Source of the DNA: Halichondria panicea
Lineage: Eukaryota; Porifera; Demospongiae; Suberitida; Halichondriidae
NCBI RefSeq assembly: GCF_963675165.1
Contig: NC_087378.1
Coordinates: 8,051,273 to 8,115,272 of the forward strand
Direction of reading: 5' to 3'
DNA length: 64,000 nucleotides
A program made the position numbers and the translations under genes. The notes under the pieces were generated by a model. It was not told the DNA's origin. It saw only the letters and a list, made by a program, of their open reading frames with translations, and ran no database searches. Positions 27,901 through 36,374 of the stretch are shown here, in pieces. Numbering within the stretch: the first letter of the stretch is position 1; every line of letters begins with the position of its first letter.

Positions 27901-30900
27901 TACCTTACAAAGTACGATAAAGAAAGTTGGTGGTATTCTTCGTCATCAAAGCTGGCCTACTCTATGGACATGTTGCACTACACGGTAAAGTATATGGTCA
28001 GAACACATGCCATCGGCGGTATCCAAGGAGACGTGGAAATCAAACCATTGTTAACGATATTCTAGAGGCCATGAGAAAAGAAGTGATGGAAGAGTTTCCT
28101 GATCGGCCAGAGCTGGCACAAAGAGACTGTGTAATAGATAGCAGCCTTGTCAAGTGTTACTGCACAGGACAAAAGTCATTATGTCCTGTTATTAGTAGTT
28201 TAGAATGGTGATAGATCAGTAATAAAATGTATATTTATATACAGCTATGCATGTGTCAACAGAAATGTGTGCATCCATATAAATTATGAGGACTTCTAAT
28301 TGATATGAGTACCAAGGTTGTCATGCAGTGACTAGTAAACCTAGCTCCTTGTTTTTGCTATTGGATTGAGTATGTACATGCGCATGTGTGTGTGTACCCT
28401 TGTGTGTGTGTTTAGTTACTGTATGGGGTTTTCATCACCTCTCTTGTGTATATGCCTGCAGATCCCTCCCTAACTGGCTCCGACTCTACCAGGGCAGCAA
28501 AGTCTCAAGACATGCTGACGACCTCGAGAAGATGCAGTCAGTGTATGCCAAGGAGTCGGTCACTCTCACTAACAACTTGGGCAGCGACCTGTTGAGACAG
28601 AGTCACGTCATGTTGAACCATGAGAACCTCAGGATGCTGGCTATCTTCCATGAGAGCTTGGTGTGTGTGTGTGTGGGTGTGCGTGTGGGTGTTCTTGTGG
28701 GCGTGTGTGGAACTTTCAGTTTTACCTATATCAGTACTGTTGTCAATTTTTTCCAGAAAAACAAAAGCAGTGTAATGCTTTTTAGATTCCATATTATTGT
28801 AGGAACCCCACATACAGTTGTATTATATTTTCATCAAGACCCTCTCTCTGATCTGTATAGGACTGGTTTAACGGGCAGCTGAAGCAAGTTGTGCTGGAAC
28901 TCACCAATCTGAAAAAACCCTCCAGTAGTAGCTTGGTGGGTAACCTCACTGATGGAGGGTCCATGTCCCTGATGAGCAGGAGTGAGGGCCTGGGGCACGA
29001 AGACAGTCTAGAGCATAACGTTGACCTCATGGAGTAAGTCAGTAATGTGTGTGTGTGTTGCTGCGTATGTACATGTATACACCCTTCATCAAGTACAGCT
29101 GCTATAAGGATAGTGTGTAGGTAAAGATCATCTATCCTTTGTGTTAAGACACTATTCAGGGCATGCAGAGTATGTGTATACGGATATGCTAGCATCACTG
29201 TGCATGATTTTCCTGCAGGGAAATCTCACAGTTCTCTCGAATCCAGTTTGAATTTCAGAGTCTGTCAGAGACGGCCATCATCACCCTCCATCTTGAGGTC
29301 CGCTGTCACTGCTTCTACTTCCTCTCCTCAGTGCAGAAGGTACACTAGCTTGCTCTAGTGCAGTGGATCAGTTGTGCCTCTAACTGTATATCAGGTTTTG
29401 AATCCGAGGTTGATTAATTGCAAATGACACTGTACAAGTTTCTAACTATTGTAGTGCACGCAGAACATGGGATTTGTATTTCTTGTAACTTTGTTGATAC
29501 AAACTTGTGTTGGGAAAAGTCCAATTTCAATGTTAAAAGATGCATTTAGTACATGTATAGCTGTTTGGTAGTGCTACAATAATAAGGGTGGAAATTTCTT
29601 TGTTTTGCCAAGAGTACAGTTCAATTTCAGTATACCTTCTGTGACACTGTTTGCTTGTGCTTACCATGGCATGCCTTCCTCCTATAGACCAACTACATGC
29701 TCCTCCCCACCAGCAGTGTAGGAGAGGACCCTGCTGTTAAGAAACTGGCCACAGATCTCAAGGATATTGACCAAGTCATGGTGGCCATTCTCTCGGCTGA
29801 CAAGTATCGCTATCTCTTTGAGGGACTTGGTCATCTGGTGGCCACCATCTTTATAGCCAGCTCTCAGCACATAAAGACTATCAATACCAATGGAATCAAG
29901 AAAATGTTAGTCTGCCCTTTATTTCCATGATTGGCATAGCACTTTATGTTACAGGAAGTTATATACAGGATCTGGAAACCTATATACTGTATAGCGGGTA
30001 ATTTTTGTGGGGCAAAATATTTTTGTGGTTTTTGTGGTTTAAGCTCTGACCACTAATAATTATTTTACCCACAAATGAAGCGGACCTTGCCAACTTTTCA
30101 CCATCTACAAAGTTGCTAAATATTGCCCAACCACAAATGTCATCATTAGTGCAAGTACCGTTACATTGTTGACCACCCTTCAGTACATGTACGTATGGAG
30201 GAGCCTACAGCCTAAGGAGCTCCACACATGACAAAAGCCTCTTATGTAACCCCCTCCCCTCCCCCGTTAAGTTGATATTAGAATAATTATATGCCATGGT
30301 ATTGTTTTGATAGTGCCACTGTGTGCAGGTGTGGTAACATCTCAGTGCTGCAGACCTGTCTCTCCAAGATTACCCTCATCAGAGAGAAGGACTTGGACAG
30401 TGCTAGGAGGTACTTTGAGCTGCTCTATCTTAACAATGAGGTAATGAAGGATTCACTGCTACCGTATTACTAGAATATTTTGCTGTTGCAAATCAGCAGA
30501 AAATGTGATCCTTTGCGATCAAACTATTGCATTCTGGCAAGGATCGTGTGTATTAGGTTTTGCGATTTTATTGTTGCGAAATGATCAATCATCGCAAAGT
30601 TCACATATGTTTTGATGCTTGTAAAACATTTTAGTAATAATATTATGGTATGGTATTCATACACTCCTGACGGTATCCATAGTGAAAGTATAGGCAAGCA
30701 AGGAAGCCTGTCAGTGTGCACAGTGCCAAAGCCTTATGTTATTCATTTGCCGATTATGACCACTAGGTTTTGTCAGACTGCCAACACGTGTACACAATAT
30801 GTCCATATATGGTATATGGCGTTGCTGTGTATGGTGTAAGAGTTCTGTGTATGTGTGTGCACACACAAGGGTTGCTGGTATCTCTCTGTGTGACAGGATG

Positions 30901-31649
30901 TTTCCATGGCATTGTTGGCACATTGGAGGTGTGCTGGAGGTGTGTGTGGTCATGTGATTGACACTACGTCCTCTCAGCTAAGGGTTGTTATGAATATCTA
31001 GTGTCATTATTAACAGTAATCACTTCCTTTGATGTAATGTACTTCCTGGAATATAGCATAGAATATAGCGTAGAGAATAGTTGTGTAATTAGTACATCAT
31101 ATTGAATAACTGCAAGCAGAGCACATTTTTAGCTTGAGGTTAAGTGCTTGGCCGACAGTTGTGGTAGTGGTTGGCAACTAAAAGGGTTCAGTAGTGTACT
31201 TTACATGTGCACTGTATCTAGTGGTGGTGGAGTCCCAGGGACTTTCCTAGAGTTGTCTGTTTAGGTAACATGCCAAACACATGTTTTGAATTCATGTCAG
31301 TCATGTGTGTGTAGTCTTTCAGTTTATACAATACTGATACATGTAGTGCCTGCCTGGCCATGAGCCTGTAAGCTTTGTGGGGGACACTGTGATAAGAGTA
31401 CATACAACTCAGACCTTAGTCTCCTATAAACCAGCACAGCAGTTTGTACACACTATTATAGCCACAATTTGTATGCTGTGCATTGAATTCATACACTAGC
31501 CTCATGATTTATCATTATTATCCTAAAATTCTACGTGAGTTTGCTGCTCATCTGATGGTCCCTTACTGTGCAAAGAAGCTACCTTTGTTTGATCTCTTTG
31601 TATGTACACATGATCTATTAGCATAGTTCACACAAACTACTTGACGCTT

Positions 31650-31683
<34 letters not shown>

Positions 31684-31708
31684 ACCCACCCACACACACA
31701 CACACACA

Positions 31709-31752
<44 letters not shown>

Positions 31753-31932
31753 ACCCTACACACACAGGAGATCATTCAGCAGCTGATGGAGCAAGGGGTC
31801 AGGTTCTCCCAGAAGGACTACAGCAATGCCCTCACTCTCCTGGCCAACAGCTCTCAGACCAAGTACCCAGAGGAGAAGCTCAAGAGAGAACTTGAACAAT
31901 TGGAGACTCTATTCTCACAAGATGCCGTATAA
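14355..31932 (+). CDS. EXOC4: EXOC4 (Sec8), exocyst complex component, 25 coding exons
   Basis: Exons: 14355-14579, 14956-15085, 15565-15627, 15892-16030, 16393-16481, 16835-16911, 17106-17187, 17274-17324, 17383-17409, 17602-17753, 18012-18082, 18509-18687, 18838-18887, 18992-19322, 19539-19602, 19724-19827, 20017-20087, 20436-20574, 21221-21326, 28462-28660, 28861-29033, 29219-29339, 29688-29905, 30329-30440, 31768-31932. All phases fit; 1045 aa (human 974). Blocks in Sec8 order: LLRCKREELKRLW, LIDELHRHLY, FKLYEEAEVW, FFRFESSRHAISVSSYMKEQ, WARDDDINRMIRSLPNW, LHLEVRCHCFYFL, YRYLFEGLGHL, GIKKMCGNISVLQ. It tethers secretory vesicles at the plasma membrane. The first exon encodes a basic Ser/Thr-rich extension absent from my memory of human EXOC4. 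Intron 19 is 7.1 kb and contains a nested gene family. Confidence 0.95.
17511..17578. repeat. (GT)n microsatellite before an EXOC4 acceptor
   Basis: Nearly pure TG dinucleotides, followed by a C/T tract and the CCCCTCAG acceptor of exon 10 (17602). Confidence 0.95.
18946..18991. repeat. (CA)n microsatellite that ends in the 3' splice site of EXOC4 exon 14
   Basis: The CA tract runs without a break into CAG, the acceptor at 18991; exon 14 begins at 18992. No ordinary pyrimidine tract lies between. Confidence 0.95.
20160..20362. repeat. Interspersed repeat copy in EXOC4 intron 17
   Basis: TTAGTTCCACTGGTCCAAT, TACGATTTTCTGAAAGCTTA, GGGCCTGTACTATGGCCTG, TCTGAACAGGCTTCTTC and TTTCAGAAAATCAG match the family seen at 3296, 4625, 35690 and 44265. 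Confidence 0.6.
20617..20825. mobile_element. 209-bp palindromic MITE with TACCGTATA termini
   Basis: The left end TACCGTATAGCGGGTAATTT pairs with the right end AATTACACGCTATACGGTA. The inner arms ACAAAATATTCGTGG and CACGAATATTTTG also pair, so almost the whole element could fold. It lies in EXOC4 intron 18. Confidence 0.75.
20868..21183. repeat. Minisatellites in EXOC4 intron 18
   Basis: At 20868-20925 a 9-11-bp unit ATGTGCAGTC occurs about six times. At 21051-21183 there are five copies of a 26-27-bp unit, TTGTTAGACTTGCTACATGT followed by ACAGTG; the last copies gain one T and drift to ACAATG. Confidence 0.9.
21792..22784 (+). CDS. Putative type II Golgi glycosyltransferase-like protein, copy 1 (nested in EXOC4)
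   Basis: Single exon, 330 aa. The N-terminal signal anchor is at about residues 5-25 (VAVLLSLFVFSSFVLVFFLT) after MFRK, so the bulk should be lumenal. A DxD-like metal motif YYILMDDD lies near residue 140, after GRNLLYTTAM. Further blocks: GYSGSNPWRELEESVLRERP, PVVGLDM, CSGDFVPTCAFDP, FHHNAIS, GLLYNGHIALHAKIYAWNP, and a Cys-rich tail CYCTGQKSLCPVISSLEW. Several NxS/T sites are present. A signal anchor plus lumenal DDD fits a GT-A glycosyltransferase, but I cannot name the CAZy family or substrate. It lies within EXOC4 intron 19 on the same strand. About 90 bp upstream is conserved with copies 2 and 4. Confidence 0.72.
   Translation: MFRKVAVLLSLFVFSSFVLVFFLTSQPRYLVSWSSANVPRWISGKEITSNEISDTKSFLYLTQTEECLPAYLLSNDTLGDPSLCNCDVIILSYKRECKNSSHPHVQNIFAPITSWSVGRNLLYTTAMNRTTKYLYYILMDDDMSLTYKNGYSGSNPWRELEESVLRERPPVVGLDMIKVKVEQVLNNTQMSNNTICSGDFVPTCAFDPIFNIFHHNAISNILPYHTEYNNESWWYATNYMNYKTGLLYNGHIALHAKIYAWNPLHRPYPRVPPNTNLRKKILKDMRKEVMEEFPDRPELAQRDCVTDSSLVKCYCTGQKSLCPVISSLEW
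23814..24779 (+). CDS. Putative type II glycosyltransferase-like protein, copy 2 (nested in EXOC4)
   Basis: Single exon, 321 aa, intact. Same plan as copy 1: MFRKVACLTVLLVFVFFSLL anchor, YYVLMDDDLRLTYKNGYSG, MVGLDMYNG, CSGDFVPTCSFDPMFSIFHH, and a C-terminal Cys-rich end identical to copy 1. It is shorter than copies 3 and 4 by a spacer of about 30 residues between the anchor and the lumenal domain. The region 23641-23813 upstream repeats that of copy 1 (CTGCAGAGAGTTAGGAATAG and the 90-bp pre-ATG block). The 3' flank 24780-24942 reappears at 26720-26883. Confidence 0.72.
   Translation: MFRKVACLTVLLVFVFFSLLLVFFRSPPILSQYWSSVNPPKWIDGKENTFLYLTQTEECVPAYLLSNDTLGDPSLCNCHIIILSYKRRCQYSSHPHIQYIFAPTTSWNSGRNLLYTTAMNRTTKYLYYVLMDDDLRLTYKNGYSGSNPWRELEESVLRERPPMVGLDMYNGRVERILKAAGLTGTVCSGDFVPTCSFDPMFSIFHHNAISHVLPYLTTYDKESWWYSSYYVDSKAGLLYNGHVVLHAKIYARNTRHRPYPRTRGDKTKHIEVLEAMRKEVMEEFPDRPELAQRDCVTDSSLVKCYCTGQKSLCPVISSLEW
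25254..26320 (+). CDS. Putative glycosyltransferase-like protein, copy 3, start codon lost
   Basis: The frame is open from about 25292 to the stop at 26320 (about 340 codons), with MDDDLKLAHKNGYSGSNPWR, GLDKKGGRVERILKEAGW and the usual C-terminus. Relative to its siblings the 5' end lacks AATGTTTC around the normal ATG. The one nearby ATG (25254) is in another frame and stops soon. No ATG begins the anchor in frame, only a GTG at 25292. So it is either a recent pseudogene, starts at an internal ATG without its anchor, or gains a start by splicing. The lumenal part is well preserved and carries a spacer shared with copy 4 but absent from copies 1 and 2. Confidence 0.6.
26672..26883 (+). pseudogene. 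3' fragment of the nested glycosyltransferase-like family
   Basis: It starts CACTGCACAGGACAAAAGTC, the codons for the C-terminal Cys-rich end, with a short deletion before TAGAATGGTGATGG. It then continues through the 3' flank of copy 2 (compare 24728-24942) almost base for base. It is a partial fifth copy, probably left by unequal exchange. Confidence 0.8.
27146..28211 (+). pseudogene. Glycosyltransferase-like copy 4, frameshifted
   Basis: It begins normally (MFRKVACLTLLLVF, spacer, YYVLMDDD). Just after the DDD motif (about 27672) a 10-bp deletion relative to copy 2 shifts the frame. A second 10-bp loss near 27944, after WWYSS, shifts it again. The last part, to the stop at 28211, is in the original phase of the family and ends CYCTGQKSLCPVISSLEW. 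Two frameshifts in an otherwise close copy point to recent loss. The pre-ATG block is retained. Confidence 0.8.
28461..28461 (+). other. 3' splice site closing EXOC4 intron 19
   Basis: TGCCTGCAG, then ATCCCTCCCTAACTGG. Joined to ATCAG at 21322-21326 this gives the conserved NRMIRSLPNW. It proves that the four-gene family lies inside one EXOC4 intron (21327-28461). Confidence 0.93.
29988..30166. repeat. Degraded TACCGTATA-type palindrome in EXOC4 intron 23
   Basis: ACTGTATAGCGGGTAATTTT, GGGGCAAAATATTTTTGTGG and TTTTACCCACAAATGAAGCG echo the element at 20617-20825. Half-copies occur at 41285-41368 (ending ACCCGCTATACGGTA) and possibly 26495-26605. Confidence 0.5.
31651..31766. repeat. (CA)n microsatellite leading into the last EXOC4 acceptor
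   Basis: About 115 bp of CA, with some CCCACC and CCACCCTA interruptions, ending ACACACACAG at 31767. The last exon starts at 31768. Confidence 0.95.
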
Positions 31933-32540
31933 TGACACTCGCTCGCACTAATTATAAGTAGAGCTGTTTTTAACAATGAATCTATATAAATTATATTGTG
32001 GTATGCTCATTTTTATGACTGTAGTCCATTTTGCTGCTATAATCATTATAATGTGTTTATGATTCTTTTGCCTCGTAATTATACTCACGTGCATGGCTTG
32101 GTATATCCTTGAATCTCATGCACGACACAAATTAAATATAGATGTAATTGCAAGCTGTTTAATAGCATGATCAGTTGCTCACTGGTTACAGTATTGTATA
32201 ATTACTGCATGTGCATTTAATTAGAGAGTTCACAGTTATATAATTATAGAATCTGATGCAATAATAAAAGATCGAAAGTATAATTATACGTACTTCTGTT
32301 GATTGAGTGTACAAAACACAACAAATAATGGATTTGCGTACAGTGAAAGAAGAGAAAAATAGTCCCCACATATAATAAAGAGGGTTGAGAGTTCACAGTA
32401 CAGGAGCAGAAGCTGAACTTTATAGTTTGCATGGGACAAAACGAATGCCTGAATGGAATGAAGACCAACCAAAACGGATCAAAGTTTAACAGCTAGAGAA
32501 GAAAATGTGCTCTTGTTTCTGATTTTGAAATATTAAGTTG
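31933..32540. other. Convergent 3' gap, EXOC4 / mitochondrial carrier
   Basis: 608 bp, AT-rich, with AATAAA-like motifs on both strands (for example 32257-32270). It probably holds both 3' UTRs. No gene is seen. Confidence 0.6.
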
Positions 32541-34534
32541 TCATTTCCTCCCGAGTATTTTTTTCTCGAGTTCTTCGTTAATTACATAAAACCATGACAT
32601 CATACTGGGTACAGCGATCAGGCGTGGCCCGATGCCTTTCATCAGGTGAGCAGCTCCTTCAGTGCGGACTATGTTCATCATGATACGAGAGCACGGGAGT
32701 ATCTTGCTACCTGTACATGTACAGCAAACACACAAGCAGTGAATATATATAAAATGATCAGCCTATTAAAGCTACACAAATGGGGTTGATTGTGTACACG
32801 TTCTAACACTTAATTAAGCCCCGTTTACACGAGGCCTTTAATCCGGTTTGGAATCCAGCTTGTGTACAGGGCTTTAGACTGCTTTTAAGATTGAATACAA
32901 ATATTAGGCTGACTATCAAACATGATTGAAAACACAAGAGTTGTGACTTACCCAGCTCTTTCCCTTGCATTCTGGTCTTGACTACATCAAAGGGACAGGC
33001 AACCACTGAAGCCATACACCCGGCCGGTATCCCTAGCAACACTCTCCGCCAGGCATCAGGGCTCTCATCGTATCGACTCCGATAGCCTCGAACAAACAAT
33101 TCCCTTGCCGTAAAGAAGACCATGTTGAAGGAGATGTCTCTATAGAGGGTGGAGGAGAAGCCCGAGAAGAGACCTCTCAGTCCAGTCTCTCGTATCACTT
33201 GTAGGAAGCCTTGCTTGCGAATGTGAGCTAACACCATTGCCCTCTCTGAAGGACATCCTGTAGTGTGTGGGGGGGGGGGGTAAATAATCGTAAGTCGTAG
33301 GCAGATAAAAATTAAGACCCAGAATTGACAGAGGTACGAAGCTGTATAGTGCTCTGTGCATAGACTTCCTATTATCAGAATTAAGGCTTTCACAGGCTAA
33401 TAAAACATACTACAAGTATACAATGTAGCGTAAGAGTGCTCTGACCACCATGATACTACTCACCTATCAGAGTGGTGGCGGCGCCGGCAGCTGCTCCAGC
33501 CACCAGCCATTTACTGATTGTCGGCTCTTCGAATTTAGACTCCATGAAACGACCGACCATAATCCAGCCTTGCATCTTGAAGGCCTTCTCAGGCATTATG
33601 CCAAACGTTCTGGACACCACACCTGCGGGTATGGGAGAGAGCAAGAGTGTGAAAATATGATTGATTGCATGGACACTCGTTTAGAAAGATCTCATAATAC
33701 GTACAGTATAGCAAAACCAGAAATTAATTTTGTGGTAGTTGTTGTATGTACAACTACACACGAATTAGTTTCAAGTTAAAAAAATAACAGTTTTACGTTT
33801 ATTTATGCAACAAGGCCTATGTACATGCAACATAGATTATGATACAACACGTTGTTTGAAATGCGATGAATTGGCTTAGTGTTATGTTATTCATAGATCA
33901 GGAGATGCCTGCATTATGTAAGACAAAGGTTGTTAAATGACCACAAACGTACTCAAGAAGATTCATTGCGCATAATCATGTGTTCCTGTACCAGTAATTA
34001 AATAGCTCTGCTATTGCATCAACAGGAAGGTTAATTTTCAAGCACTAACTTAACACACATTCTTGACTGTATGTACGGCTCCCCAATACAGTACATATTG
34101 GCAGATGATGAACTGCTTATACTGACAAACACAAAGAGATCACTTCCATGAACAAGGCATTCAGAATAATTTTAGGGGAAGTGTATGGCTTTATCTCAAG
34201 CCCTAGTAGTAAACACTGCGACCTCACCACACACACACACACATCCTGCATCAGTGAAACTTTTAGAAATCCACAATCTCTAGCTCTGATAGCAGTCTTG
34301 TTTTCACTATCAATAATCTCATACTAGCAATCATGCTAAGCTTAAGCCATATCACTATTTCTCACCTCTATACAGAAACGTTCGCTGTTCCCTTGCTTGT
34401 CGAAAAAACTCCTTGAATTTAAACTGTGGCCCATAAAACATCATCTGACTCTTGAGTGTGTAGAGGGGGTGATGCATGAGATGGGAGAGACCAGCTGCCG
34501 CAGCACTCACAGCAAATTCCTGCCCAACACTCAT
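32541..34534 (-). CDS. Mitochondrial carrier (SLC25) family protein
   Basis: Exons in transcript order: 34366-34534, 33464-33622, 32952-33257, 32541-32710; 267 aa, phases fit. The start MSVGQEFAVSAAAAG is the first ATG of its exon. That exon has an upstream acceptor near 34634, so a 5' UTR exon is likely (donor near 34904). Three carrier repeats: signature remnants PLYTLKSQ, PSERAMVLA and the canonical PFDVVKTRMQ. Small-residue helices (AAGAAAGAATTLIG) are also seen. PEKAFKMQG recalls the PEKAIK motif of glutamate and related carriers. The first two signatures are degenerate, so the substrate cannot be given. It is shorter than the usual 290-310 aa. It is divergent with FAM136A. Confidence 0.82.
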
Positions 34535-35308
34535 TGTGGAAAATCGAGCTGATTCAATGGTTGACAGTGAAGACAGATTATTGCTAGCAGTGCCAGCGTT
34601 CGATGAATTTAGTTTAGAAAACGTGGTGAAAAATCTGCAAGAGAGGACAGGATCTCAACTGTTAATACGTACAAAGTGGAGGAGCAAAACCTCAGGCACT
34701 TAGACTATAATACATTATCACTAGGTCAATGTTCCTTATCTTTCATAGCTAAATACCTATATTAGATCTACTACACTGTTGTCAATGTTCATCTATTCTT
34801 ATCTTTATATATAGCTAGCTATCTCCATACAGTACTAGTAAAAGCTAGCTACATTTGTCAGTAAGGTGATCAGCTAATACAATAAACCTAGGACTCTATT
34901 TTACCTTGCAAGAAGTAGGAGGGAATTGACTATTCAGCGCTAGCTGCAGACTGACTTTCAACGCAAATGTACTGCAACACTATCTAAAAATGTTCAAGAT
35001 TCTGGGACTCTCTTTCCTTTTCCTGTAGTGACAGAATCTCGATACGATCAGATACACCCATCAGTCTATCACAGCAGCTTGCAGGGTCCAAACACGCTCC
35101 TAGGTACCGCTCTTATATAGTTCCTGATATAAAGAGACTGTTAGTAATGTCTATCATATGACTGCACTATACTAGACTGTATGTTTTATGATCAGCGGCT
35201 TGTGTGTTATCAAACTTTGTGTGTGGAGGCGTGACGGAGGTGTGTTAAACCAAAGCCCCGTGGACCACCCGCGGCCCTCAAACGAGAACACCCACATGGC
35301 CTACTAAA

Positions 35309-36258
35309 ATGGCAGCAGAAGCAGAAGCCAAGATTTCTGGAGCTATAGAGAAGGAATTGGACATTATAGACAAGCAGTGCCTGAGATCATTGCAGGTGAA
35401 TAAATAGTTCTTGTAGACAGGCCGTAATTATCAAGAGTATCCATCCACTAGTGATACACTAAGTCCACTATGCAGGTCAAGGCATTTTTGTGCAGTGCCA
35501 AGTGCTGTGAGGATAAAACGAGCTCCCAATCCGTGCTCCAAGGTTGTATGCAGCATTGTATGGAACCAGTTCGTCAAGCAGAGGAAACCATCAAATCAGA
35601 GATCAACCAAATTCAGGTAAAGATCATCACATTTGTCCTTGATAAATTTTTGTGATTGCATTGCTAGTATCTTCAGACCACCATAGCGTGAGTTTGGATG
35701 GTCCAATTTCAACTGTTTAATGATTTTCTAGTAGCTCGAAGTGAGCTCTTTCAGATGGCGTATTAAAATCAACGGTCATTTTCGAGGCTGTTTTCGACAA
35801 AAAAGCGTGGGCTATAGGTGGGGGAAAAGTCCAAAATGGGGCCCAATAAAAAAAATTGAGCTGAACATATCATCTGAAAGAGCTTTTTCTAAGCTTCCGG
35901 AAAAATTTGAGATAGGACGAACGGTACACAAGTTATTGTCGTTCAAAGAGTTGTTATCCACCTTAGTGATTTTCCCAACTGGGCCTGTTTTGATAAATAA
36001 CTTTGAGTGCTCATAACCGTATACCAATATTTTTGACCCAGAATTATCTTTTTGCACATGCAGGATCGATTGACTCGATGCTCTTACAACTGTCAAGATG
36101 TGTATAAAGATGCTCTACCAGCAACTGGCGAACCAACATCCCAGCAGCTGGAGGCAGCAAAGAAGAAAGGAGAACAGTGTATTGTTAATTGTGCAGATAC
36201 ACATTTACCTCTCATACCTAAAATGATTGCCAGGTGTAAAGCATCACTGTCATGTTGA
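35309..36258 (+). CDS. FAM136A: FAM136A, small twin-cysteine mitochondrial protein
   Basis: Exons 35309-35395, 35476-35616, 36064-36258; 140 aa (human 138), phases fit. MAAEAEAKISGAIEKELD, then CSAKCCED, a CMQHCMEPV pair, DRLTRCSYNCQDVYKDAL, CIVNCADTHLPLIPKM and the end LSC. The paired CxxxC helices match FAM136A, an intermembrane-space protein of unclear role. Intron 2 contains an interspersed repeat (35690-36050). Confidence 0.92.
35690..36050. repeat. Interspersed repeat copy in FAM136A intron 2
   Basis: GGTCCAATTTCAACTGTTTA, GATTTTCTAGTAG, ATCATCTGAAAGAGCTTTTT and ACAAGTTATTGTCGTTCAAA belong to the family listed at 3296. Confidence 0.55.
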
Positions 36259-36374
36259 TTGGTTGGTTCTAGCTCACAAGATCAACAAATATTATTTATA
36301 AGAGTTTGTTATTGTTTATGATAATTTGAATGGTTATGTTCACATCAACGAGGTTGTTATTATTGAATTGTTCA

